In this document: piece after piece, positions 1 to 6,007 of the stretch | Layout of the letters: each line of letters starts with the position of its first letter | Position numbering within the stretch: the first letter of the stretch is position 1 | Source: Lachnospiraceae bacterium | Lineage (GTDB): Bacteria > Bacillota > Clostridia > Lachnospirales > Lachnospiraceae | NCBI GenBank assembly: GCA_017469935.1 | Contig: JAFUFL010000013.1 | Span: forward strand, 1-56,021 | Length of the DNA stretch: 56,021 bases | Direction: 5' to 3' | Notes under the pieces: model-generated | Told to the model about the DNA's origin: nothing | Database searches by the model: none | What the model saw: the letters and a program-made list of their open reading frames with translations, nothing else | Made by a program: the position numbers and the translations under genes

Positions 1-56
1 ACTCGGTTCTCGCCTTCGCCGTAGAACTTGACCTGATCTTCTACTTCAAGAATCAT
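1..56 (-). CDS. 5' end of an ABC transporter ATP-binding protein (partial)
   Basis: Only the first 18 codons lie in the window; the gene runs off the left edge. The ATG (complement of 54-56) is preceded on the minus strand by GGGAGTG, a good ribosome site. The peptide starts MILEVEDQVKFYGEGENR. An N-terminal strand of this kind with V-K-F-Y-G-E-G-E-N-R is typical of the A-loop region of LolD/MacB-type ABC ATPases, whose aromatic residue stacks on the ATP adenine. The rest of the protein, including Walker A, is outside the window, so the family call rests on this short stretch only. Confidence 0.5.
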   Translation of the reverse strand, partial: MILEVEDQVKFYGEGENR

Positions 57-161
57 TTGCCACTCCCGTCTGTATTGCTGCCGGGCTTAATGCCGTTTTC
101 AGCTGGTTAGTCATATCTATCCCTTGAATTATAGCGCTATGCGCTCTTCCAAACAACAAAA

Positions 162-186
162 AACCTTTCGCATTGAGCGAAAGGTT
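162..186 (-). terminator. Rho-independent terminator, leftward
   Basis: Perfect 10-bp arms AACCTTTCGC (162-171) and GCGAAAGGTT (177-186) with a 5-nt loop. Reading the minus strand, the stem is followed by TTTTTGTTGT. It would stop transcription arriving from the DUF1295 gene at 632-1426, or insulate the partial ABC gene from it. Confidence 0.7.
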
Positions 187-346
187 CTGCCGGCGCATGG
201 GTGCTGCCGGCGCATGGGTGCTGCCGGAGCATGGGTGCTGCCGGCGCATGGGTGCTGCCGGAGCATGGGTGCTGCCGGCGCATGGGTGCTGCCGGCGCAT
301 GGGTGCTGCCGGCGCATGGGTGCTGCCGGCGCATGGGTGCTGCCGG
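187..346. repeat. 17-bp tandem repeat (minisatellite), nine full copies
   Basis: Unit CGCATGGGTGCTGCCGG repeats nine times head to tail from 194 to 346, after a partial copy at 187-193 and before a broken one at 347-350. Copies 3 (228-244) and 5 (262-278) start with A in place of C; the others are identical. The unit is 17 bp, so a reading frame through it shifts each copy, which argues against a coding role. There is no spacer sequence between copies, so this is not a CRISPR array. It starts at the last base of the terminator stem. Confidence 0.95.
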
Positions 347-382
347 CGCGTAATTAGGCATGATTACAGTTTTTCACAAATT

Positions 383-441
383 CATCTCCCAATCAGCACC
401 TTGAAACTCACGCCGATGTCTGAGATTGGGAGATGTTTTTT
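383..441 (+). terminator. Hairpin with T run, rightward
   Basis: Perfect 12-bp arms CATCTCCCAATC (383-394) and GATTGGGAGATG (424-435), a long 29-nt loop, then six T. It has the form of a terminator but no plus-strand gene feeds it in the window. The outer stem CATCTCCC/GGGAGATG recurs in the hairpin behind murC at 42301-42341. A second inverted repeat (TTTTTCCATAA at 437-447, TTATGGAAAAA at 467-477) begins inside the T run. Confidence 0.5.
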
Positions 442-563
442 CCATAAAGCGCTCGTGTGCCTAGAATTATGGAAAAAGTCTTCCTGATTCAATCAGAAAT
501 TCAGTTTTTCCAGAGCCTTTTGGGAGCTATTTTCACAAATATGGCTGGTTTTGCCTAAAACCG

Positions 564-631
564 GCCAATCGACCTCCGGGGTACCGTGCTCCGCCCAGGC
601 GCCAATCGACCTCTGGGGTACCGTGCTCCGC
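564..631. repeat. 31-bp direct repeat, two copies
   Basis: The 31-nt sequence beginning GCCAATCGACCTC and ending TACCGTGCTCCGC occurs at 564-594 and again at 601-631, with one C/T difference at the 14th position. The copies are six bases apart. The second ends directly against the stop codon of the DUF1295 gene. Function unknown. Confidence 0.9.
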
Positions 632-1426
632 TCACGCAACAAGCCATTTGTACTTCTCTACGCTGTAGAGCGGAATAAAAGGAATCATTATAGGTGTAGT
701 CTTTACATATTTCTGATATTCGGGATCACTTCCATATGTCCGGTTCTGTCTCATCTCCAGCCTTCTGGCGCCTCCGAACATGACGTAGATAATTCCGATG
801 TAGCCTGCCAGCGCCGCGATCCATTGAAGTACCCCGTGCAAGGCGGTGATTCCTCCGACGAAGACCCCCGTCCAGAAGAGCATCTCGCCGAAATAGTTAG
901 GGCACCGCACAATCTTGTAGAGGCCGGTGTCCACAAAGCGGCGGGGATTCACCTTCTTGGCGGCGTTCTTCTGCAGATCCGCGCAGGTCTCAATGATAAG
1001 TCCCGCCACGCTGATCAATATTCCAATGATCAACAGAGTATCCGTTCCCTTCCCGTTGGAAATCCTGAAAATCACAGGGGACGTCTCGCACACGTATAAA
1101 AGCGCCGCGCTGATCCAGATCGTGCATTTGGCGCCGAAGCTCATCCCGTCTCCCGAACTGATCTCCGTCTTCATCTTGTTATTATAACTTGCACTCTTAA
1201 GTTCCCTGTAGGCAAGGTACCCGCCGAGGCGCAGGCCGTACAGGATAAACAGGATCGAGGCGCAGATCGTGCCCGCCGACAGACCGGTCCCTCCGAGAAT
1301 CAGAAGGCCCGCTCCGATCGCCGCCACGGAAAAGCCGTAGCCGATGGAAATAAACCAGACGTATTTCTTAAATCCTACGCTGCTGAAAATGAGTGCTATT
1401 ATAGCCATGCTCCAAAACAAACTCAT
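632..1426 (-). CDS. DUF1295 (steroid 5-alpha-reductase-like) integral membrane protein
   Basis: A 264-residue protein with about six to seven hydrophobic segments in the N-terminal two thirds and after residue 200. The C-terminal part carries the family signature around RFVDTGLYKIVRCPNYFGEM, followed by the W-T-G segment, as in DUF1295 and isoprenylcysteine methyltransferase-like membrane enzymes. Members of this group use NADPH or S-adenosylmethionine at the membrane face; the substrate here cannot be told. The start is supported by AAGGAGGAG eight bases upstream. That ribosome site overlaps the TAA of the interrupted AAA ATPase gene, so the two were probably transcribed together before the insertion. 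Length fits the family. Confidence 0.8.
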   Translation of the reverse strand: MSLFWSMAIIALIFSSVGFKKYVWFISIGYGFSVAAIGAGLLILGGTGLSAGTICASILFILYGLRLGGYLAYRELKSASYNNKMKTEISSGDGMSFGAKCTIWISAALLYVCETSPVIFRISNGKGTDTLLIIGILISVAGLIIETCADLQKNAAKKVNPRRFVDTGLYKIVRCPNYFGEMLFWTGVFVGGITALHGVLQWIAALAGYIGIIYVMFGGARRLEMRQNRTYGSDPEYQKYVKTTPIMIPFIPLYSVEKYKWLVA

Positions 1427-1438
1427 GCTGTCTCCTCC

Positions 1439-1562
1439 TTACGTGTAGCTTTGGATTACTTCCGCAAACCTGGGCAATGTCAGTTCCAGGAACCCATGTC
1501 CGGAAGATACTAACAGTCCTTTCTTAATCAGACGTTCTCTGTATTGCGAGAACGACGAGGAT
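1439..1562 (-). pseudogene. C-terminal remnant of the IS-interrupted AAA ATPase gene
   Basis: Reading the minus strand from the IS end, one frame gives about 40 residues ending at TAA (complement of 1439-1441): it begins SSSFSQYRERLIKKGLLVSS and continues with L-T-L-P-R-F-A. This resembles the C-terminal winged-helix tail of the ATP-binding proteins whose N-terminal part lies at 3851-4482. It has no start of its own. The two pieces lie on either side of the IS605 element in the same orientation. Confidence 0.75.
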
Positions 1563-1816
1563 TTGACATCCTCCCACAGTTAAAACCGTGGGATTCCAAT
1601 AGCAGGAAAAAAGCATCGCTTATTCCTGCGAAGAGCATCACCTTCGGTCGCTTCCGGTCTGCGTCTTATGCCACAGCCATGGCCCTTGGGATATAGCGCC
1701 TCCTCTGTTACGGGCATCAGCTCTGGTGGATCCTGCAGCTTCGCCGCAGGGCACTTTCGCTTTTCCGTCGGACGGATGTCTGCGTCCGGTCTTGTTATGT
1801 TTCCGTTTATTCTGTT
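1563..1816 (-). ncRNA. Probable omega RNA (reRNA) of the IS605 element
   Basis: About 250 nt lie between the tnpB stop and the right end without a plausible gene. On the minus strand they are rich in short complementary blocks, for example TCCGTC with GACGGA near 1755-1770, and finish with the right-end hairpin. In TnpB systems this region, often with the tnpB 3' end, is the guide RNA scaffold, and the guide is read from the DNA just past the right end. Here the guide would begin ATCCTCGTCGTTCTCG (1562 leftward), the interrupted gene. Assignment is from position and family knowledge; the fold was not computed. Confidence 0.55.
1573..1592. repeat. IS605 right-end hairpin
   Basis: Arms CCCACAGTT (1573-1581) and AACCGTGGG (1584-1592) pair with one mismatch. 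The same hairpin, perfectly paired, stands at the other end of the element (3813-3832). Such subterminal hairpins are bound by the HUH transposase. Confidence 0.85.
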
Positions 1817-3334
1817 TCAAAATCCAAAGCAGGCGGGATATCCTGCCCCGGATGTTCTTATATCGTTTATACACTGTTTCTGCGACTGCAGGAAGGCTTC
1901 AAATCCTGAATTGCAGCCGGCCCTGTCTATGGTCCGGTTGTCCTTTGAAACATGCTTCAGTAAGAATCCGCTGTACAGGTCCCTCTGCACCCTGTGCCCG
2001 CCGACCGTTTTCATACGGCAGCTCAGCGGGACTTTCTTATAACTGTCCGTCACGTGGTCGTACTGGGATGCCTTCACTGCCTTTGTATCTGCTGTGATGA
2101 CATCTCCTCCCTGGAGCAGGCATTTACGCTTCAGGATCGCCAGGAACATGGCCGGCGCCCTATCCCTTATGGAAGAACCGAAGCGTTTCTTCTTTTTGAA
2201 CTTTCGGACAGACTGCCGTGTCCCATCTTTCTTTACGATGACGGATGTACTGTCCTGTCGTTCGGGAGGCCTTTTTGACCTCTTTTGGAGTGCCCGGAAG
2301 TCCATTTCCTCCGTGATGAACACGTTGGCCCTCTCCACGAGGCGGTCTGCGAGTTCCTCATGAGACTGCTTTGTATAGGCAGCCTTTTGGCGGAAGACTG
2401 TCTTCAACAGGCGTTTCCGCCTCCGGCAGGTGCCGGTGATCTTCCACCTGTGACGCCCTTTCTTGACCCTGCCGTCTTCATCATAATTATCAGGGTTGTA
2501 CATTCTTACGGAACGCTCGATCTGTCTGGAAAGACGGGTGATCTTCCGGTTGTATCCTTTACAATCCGGCGCCAGTTCTTCCAAGATACAGGCTTCCTCA
2601 AAGACAGCCGCCACAGTGGAGACGCCGGGGTCAAGCCCTGCCACGGCATCGGTGGAAGTATGCCTGACGGGGGCATCCCCTTCCAGGTACAGTACCACGT
2701 AGTACCTCCAGCCTGACGGGAACATCTTCCTCTCGATCTGCGCGTAGCGGACCGGATGGTCCAGGGACTCCATCACATAAGGGTCGTTCCAGTTGATAAC
2801 TACACGGAAGTGTGTGTTCAGGTAAAAGATTTCCTCCGGATAGACCGGGCGGACAGATTTCTTATAATACCCTGTGTGCAGAGGGTCATAATACTGCAGG
2901 CCGTTCCAGCTCTTGGAAGCGATCGTCAGGATATCCTGAGCTTTTTTGAAATGGACATCCTTCCCCTTCCCGTACAGGACCTTCTCCACGCCGGCATAGA
3001 CCCTGGAGGCTTCTTCCTGTGCCTGGTGTGAGGAGACAAGATGCCTGTTCCTGGCCTGCCACGGGCGGATGAACGCATGGAGGCTGTTCTCCGTAAGGCC
3101 GTAGGACTTTACCAGGGCGTTCATGGCAGCGCCGGCCTCCCTGCGGGAAGCACCATCCGTTTTGGCGTATGCTTTCTTAAGGGCCCGGTATCCCGGGTCC
3201 CGACTGAGCATCCGTAGGCGCTTCTTGCACTCCTTTACGACGACATTATGAAGTTTTCCCATGGCAGTGAACCCTTTTGAAAGGACCTTTTCTTTTTGCC
3301 TGCCGGTCTTAAGGGGGAAACGCAGAGTATGCAT
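1817..3334 (-). CDS. tnpB: TnpB-like RNA-guided nuclease, zinc-finger cysteines absent
   Basis: I place the start at 3334, nine bases past the tnpA stop, with GAGG seven bases upstream; a longer frame exists but overlaps tnpA. The product is 505 residues, longer than the usual 350-420. RuvC-like residues are present: D235 in GLDPGVST, E342 or E343 in ITEEMDF, and D452 in VQRDLYSG. Between the last two, where TnpB normally carries a CxxC...CxxC zinc finger, this protein has KASQYDHVTDSYKKV (421-435) and no paired cysteines. TnpB proteins cut DNA next to a target-adjacent motif, guided by RNA from the right end of the element, and favour retention of the IS. The zinc-free form is a recognisable subgroup to my knowledge, but I cannot search for relatives. 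Confidence 0.85.
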   Translation of the reverse strand: MHTLRFPLKTGRQKEKVLSKGFTAMGKLHNVVVKECKKRLRMLSRDPGYRALKKAYAKTDGASRREAGAAMNALVKSYGLTENSLHAFIRPWQARNRHLVSSHQAQEEASRVYAGVEKVLYGKGKDVHFKKAQDILTIASKSWNGLQYYDPLHTGYYKKSVRPVYPEEIFYLNTHFRVVINWNDPYVMESLDHPVRYAQIERKMFPSGWRYYVVLYLEGDAPVRHTSTDAVAGLDPGVSTVAAVFEEACILEELAPDCKGYNRKITRLSRQIERSVRMYNPDNYDEDGRVKKGRHRWKITGTCRRRKRLLKTVFRQKAAYTKQSHEELADRLVERANVFITEEMDFRALQKRSKRPPERQDSTSVIVKKDGTRQSVRKFKKKKRFGSSIRDRAPAMFLAILKRKCLLQGGDVITADTKAVKASQYDHVTDSYKKVPLSCRMKTVGGHRVQRDLYSGFLLKHVSKDNRTIDRAGCNSGFEAFLQSQKQCINDIRTSGAGYPACFGF

Positions 3335-3342
3335 GGATATCC

Positions 3343-3744
3343 TCAGGGCCTCGTTTTCTGTGTCTCTACATAACGCTGAATGGTCGGTGCGCTCACGTCG
3401 CCCGCTGTGGATACAAAAAAGCTCCTGGTCCACAGGGACGGCATGGCGGAGAGGGCCGGGAATTCCTTTCTCAGGATCAGGGATGACGCGCCCTTGACGG
3501 TCTTCATGATATCGGAAGGACTCCATGTGGGACCGCAGGCGATGAAGAGATGGACATGGTCGATATGGCATTCCATGGCGAGGATCTCAAACCCGTTCTT
3601 TTCACAGATCTCCAGAGTCAGCTGTTTAAAGCGTTCCTCAACGCCGTCGATAAGGAAGATCTTTCTTCTGTACCGGGGGCAGAAAACGAAATGATACCGT
3701 ATGAGCGAAACTGTTGTTTTTGTGTATAAATACTTGCTTTTCAT
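3343..3744 (-). CDS. tnpA: IS200/IS605 HUH (Y1) transposase TnpA
   Basis: A 133-residue Y1 transposase from the start chosen here (an in-frame ATG six codons earlier is possible). It carries the HUH motif in CHIDHVHLFIA and a late catalytic tyrosine in TIQRYVE, the two features used for single-strand cutting and joining at the hairpin ends. No clear ribosome site precedes the start; TATAAT lies only a few bases upstream, so the message may be leaderless or weakly translated, common for these elements. The length is slightly short of the usual 140-155, and the C-terminal helix after the tyrosine is short. It is followed at nine bases by tnpB. Confidence 0.85.
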   Translation of the reverse strand: MKSKYLYTKTTVSLIRYHFVFCPRYRRKIFLIDGVEERFKQLTLEICEKNGFEILAMECHIDHVHLFIACGPTWSPSDIMKTVKGASSLILRKEFPALSAMPSLWTRSFFVSTAGDVSAPTIQRYVETQKTRP

Positions 3745-3812
3745 GAATTTATTATAGCACAAAACCGTAGCTTATTAAATCATAAACATCTACAAAGAAA
3801 GAGCGGATTCAT

Positions 3813-3832
3813 CCCACGGTTAAAACCGTGGG
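3813..3832. repeat. IS605 left-end hairpin
   Basis: Perfect arms CCCACGGTT (3813-3821) and AACCGTGGG (3824-3832). It lies about 18 nt inside the inferred cleavage site next to TTAC, the spacing expected from other IS605 elements, and about 70 nt before tnpA. Confidence 0.85.
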
Positions 3833-3850
3833 CTTTCTCCGAAATCTTTT

Positions 3851-4482
3851 GTAATTTGATGAATGCTGAGGGGCCCCAGCGAAATCTTAGGCGTCCTGAG
3901 AAGAAAAGTCAGAGCCGGATCATTCTGTATTTGATGAATGTTTTCATACAACCCGGTCATCAGCAAAAATACCGGATAGTTTTTTCGTAAAAAAATCTGG
4001 TATTCGCTGGCAAAGCGCCTCATATTCTCATCACCGAGAACTTCATCAATTGTGATCAGCACTTTCTTGGACTTTTTTTCTAGTGCTTCCAGCAGTTCTT
4101 CGATCAAACTTATATTGTCCCGCAGCGCATGCGTTCCGTTTATTCCAAGACCAACGCCCGCGATCGTAACATTAAAACCCACTTCCGGCAAATTGGGGAG
4201 TTTGCGACATGAGTCGGACAATCTAAGTGCCAGATCTTCAATGAGATCACGTGTTGAATTCAAATCTACCACGACCCAGTTGCTGTCTTGTCTCAGTGTA
4301 CTCGCAATCGCTGTCATCAGTACGGTCTTTCCGCTTCCGCGAAGGCCTTCGATCATATAGGCCTGATTCACCGGATTAGCCGCCGTGAAAGTACTCAGAA
4401 TCATGTCGGTAGCTTCATAACGCGCAATGCATTCATTAGGTTTTTTTCCAAATGTAAGTGTAAATGGATTGTTTGCTTTCAT
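3851..4482 (-). pseudogene. N-terminal part of an AAA ATPase gene cut by the IS605 element
   Basis: About 210 residues of an ATP-binding protein. Walker A is GLRGSGKT (46-53) and Walker B is VLITIDE (141-147); the start MKANNPFTLTFGKKPNE is typical of Clostridial ATPases of unknown role. The frame runs on through the IS left end and stops at 3820-3822 after about ten element-encoded residues (KDFGESPRF at the end). The C-terminal piece is at 1439-1562. If the IS were removed between TTAC and TCAA the two pieces join in frame into a 251-residue protein. Relatives I recall are near 380 residues, so about 100 residues may also have been lost. Start codon is in an AT-rich context with no strong ribosome site. 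Confidence 0.8.
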
Positions 4483-4770
4483 AATTCTTATATTCTTTCA
4501 TAAATCGTCATAATTATATATAAATATAAAGAATTATATAAAAATCCTTATTATGACAAGAGGTATTCTCACACCGAAATCACTTCCAACGTTCTTTCAA
4601 TCCCATGAACCTCATTCTGCTCATTTTCGATCAAAATTGACTCCTTTTCGTGATCATTTATCAACGCTCTCGCCGCCAGTTGTTTGGTTTTGCTCAAAAT
4701 GATACCATGTTATCAGATAAAAGAAACATGCAAAATAACATTGTCCAACATACACAGAAAGGAAAAAGCC
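4483..4770. other. AT-rich intergenic region between two decayed genes
   Basis: Clearly more AT-rich than the rest of the window, especially 4500-4560 (runs of ATATA and TTATA). It must hold the promoter of the interrupted ATPase (minus) and of the broken dehydrogenase (plus); several TATAAT-like words occur, but no promoter pair stands out enough to name. The base composition supports an acquired segment. Confidence 0.5.
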
Positions 4771-5214
4771 ATGAAAGGAACGACAATTGACCTGGGCTCC
4801 TATATAGACAGAGATATTTGTTGCTCCTGCGGACACACCCACTTTTCGGGCGTCAAGCTGATCGATATCGATCAGGGCGCGCTGACGAGGCTCCCCGGAC
4901 ACATCCGTGATCTCGGATATCACAAGGTCTTCCTCGTGGCAGATATCAATACCTGAAAGGCCGCCGGCGAAGCGGTCTCCGATGCACTGGCAAAAGCGTC
5001 AATCCCCTGTGAGAGCGTGATCCTGAATGACGAGGAAGTGGTCCCCGACGAGAAAGCAATCGGTGAGATCATGACAGCCTATCCCATGGGCTATGACCTG
5101 GTTCTGGGCGTCGGATCCGGCACGCTCAATGACCTGTGCAAGTTCGTGAGCCACCGGCTGGGAATCGACTATATCATCTTCGCCACAGCGCCTTCCATGG
5201 ACGGGTTTGTCTCC
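4771..5214 (+). pseudogene. Broken glycerol-1-phosphate dehydrogenase (AraM/EgsA family)
   Basis: The start ATG has AGAAAGGA upstream. The N-terminus MKGTTIDLGSYIDRDICCSC, the segment KVFLVADINT, and after an in-frame TGA the segments DLVLGVGSGTLNDLCKFVS and IIFATAPSMDGFVS are diagnostic of NAD(P)-dependent sn-glycerol-1-phosphate dehydrogenases. Two lesions: TGA at 4954-4956 (codon 62, where relatives have an aromatic residue before K-A-A-G-E), and loss of everything after GFVS at 5214, about two thirds of the gene. The TGA could have come from TGG or TAC-type codons. The zinc-binding and C-terminal helical parts are missing, so the product is not functional. Confidence 0.85.
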
Positions 5215-5236
5215 AGATGTCATTTTCTGCTATACT
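5207..5236 (+). promoter_or_regulatory. Candidate sigma-70-type promoter of trmD
   Basis: TTGTCT (5207-5212), 18 bases, TATACT (5231-5236), 24 bases ahead of the trmD start. The -35 box lies in the last codons of the broken dehydrogenase, so the promoter straddles the break point. Confidence 0.5.
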
Positions 5237-5260
5237 GGTGTCGAAAGAGAGGTCCCCGCC

Positions 5261-6007
5261 ATGAAGATCACATTTCTGACCATATTCCCGCAGCTTTTCG
5301 ACAGCTTTCTGGCTTCGCCGATCCCGCAGCGCGCCATAAAAAAAGGCGTCCTGGAGGTAGACGTCGTTGATATCAAGGACTATTCTCCCGGCAGCTTTCG
5401 GCACATCGACGACTCGCCCTTCGGCGGCGGGCCCGGCATGGTGATGCGCTGCCAGCCGGTACTGGATGCGCTGCGCGCTGTCAAAAAAGAGCAGCCGGCC
5501 GGTACATCTGTTACTGCCGCTCTCTCCCCCGCCGGCGCCGTCTTCACCCAGAAGGCCGCCCACCGCTACGCGGACCTCGATCACCTGATCCTGCTCTGCG
5601 GCCACTACGAGGGCATGGACGAGCGCATCTACCGCCATGTAGACGAAGAGGTTTCCCTCGGCGACTTCATCCTGACGGGCGGAGAGCTTGCCGCCATGGC
5701 TGTCGCAGACGCCGTAATAAGGCTCCTTCCCGGCGCCATCCGCTCGGAGAGCACCGGAGAGGAATCATTTGAAAACGGCCTGCTGGAGTACCCGCAGTAC
5801 ACCCAGCCGGCCGTCTATGATGGTGAATCCGTACCTGACGTTCTTCTGTCAGGCAATCATGAAAAAATAAGAAAGTGGAGGCTCAAGGAATCCCTGCGCA
5901 AAACGCTGCTGCGCAGGCCGGACCTGCTCGAAGGCAGAGATCTCTCCGAAGAGGAAAAACGGTTCCTCGAAGAGATCAAAGCTGAAAGTTCTGTCACTGA
6001 CCGCTGA
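5261..6007 (+). CDS. trmD: tRNA (guanine-N1)-methyltransferase TrmD
   Basis: TrmD methylates G37 of tRNAs with a G next to the anticodon, using S-adenosylmethionine, and prevents +1 frameshifting. The 248-residue product has the SPOUT trefoil-knot signatures: GGGPGMVM (56-63), CGHYEGMDERI (113-123) and VSLGDFILTGGEL (131-143), then LLEYPQYTQP and GNHEKIRKWR in the C-terminal domain. The start at 5261 is chosen because homology begins at MKITFLTIFP and AGAGG lies upstream; an upstream in-frame ATG at 5207 falls in the dehydrogenase remnant. Usually trmD sits with rpsP, rimM and rplS; here it stands alone behind a pseudogene. Its end overlaps the convergent protease gene by 14 bases. Confidence 0.95.
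   Translation: MKITFLTIFPQLFDSFLASPIPQRAIKKGVLEVDVVDIKDYSPGSFRHIDDSPFGGGPGMVMRCQPVLDALRAVKKEQPAGTSVTAALSPAGAVFTQKAAHRYADLDHLILLCGHYEGMDERIYRHVDEEVSLGDFILTGGELAAMAVADAVIRLLPGAIRSESTGEESFENGLLEYPQYTQPAVYDGESVPDVLLSGNHEKIRKWRLKESLRKTLLRRPDLLEGRDLSEEEKRFLEEIKAESSVTDR

Larger units (their letters stand above)
57..631. other. 575-nt gene-free stretch rich in repeats and hairpins
   Basis: No convincing gene. It holds, from left to right: a minus-strand terminator (162-186), a 17-bp minisatellite (187-346), a hairpin with a T run (383-441), an 11-bp inverted repeat (437-447 with 467-477), a small hairpin of GGC/GCC and GGTTTT/AAAACC arms (about 543-566) and a pair of 31-bp direct repeats (564-631). 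The motif TTTTCACAAAT occurs twice, at 371-381 and 530-540. Open frames across the minisatellite are low-complexity read-through of the repeat and are not genes. Confidence 0.75.
1563..3850 (-). mobile_element. IS200/IS605-family element with tnpA and tnpB
   Basis: The element is oriented right to left. It has a HUH transposase gene (tnpA), a tnpB gene nine bases downstream, and subterminal hairpins of nearly the same sequence at each end: left end at 3813-3832 and right end at 1573-1592. The right boundary is set by analogy with family members ending in TCAA (complement of 1563-1566). The left boundary is set after a TTAC (complement of 3851-3854), a known IS605-type target. No target duplication is expected and none is seen. 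Both boundaries are inferred; the element itself is certain. It interrupts an AAA ATPase gene. Confidence 0.85.

Noticed and set aside
187-346. Possible CRISPR array
   Set aside because: The units are contiguous with no spacers, and 17 bp is too short for a CRISPR repeat.
46-361. Several overlapping open frames in both directions with repeats such as HPCAGSTHAPAAPM
   Set aside because: They are translations of the 17-bp tandem repeat, with no ribosome site and no shared frame between copies.
1638-1874. 78-residue minus-strand open frame
   Set aside because: It lies in the structured RNA region at the IS605 right end and overlaps the tnpB end in another frame; composition is not protein-like.
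4954-4956. TGA in the dehydrogenase as a selenocysteine codon
   Set aside because: The gene is also truncated 258 bases later, relatives do not have Cys/Sec there, and no SECIS-type stem was seen. A pseudogene explains both lesions.
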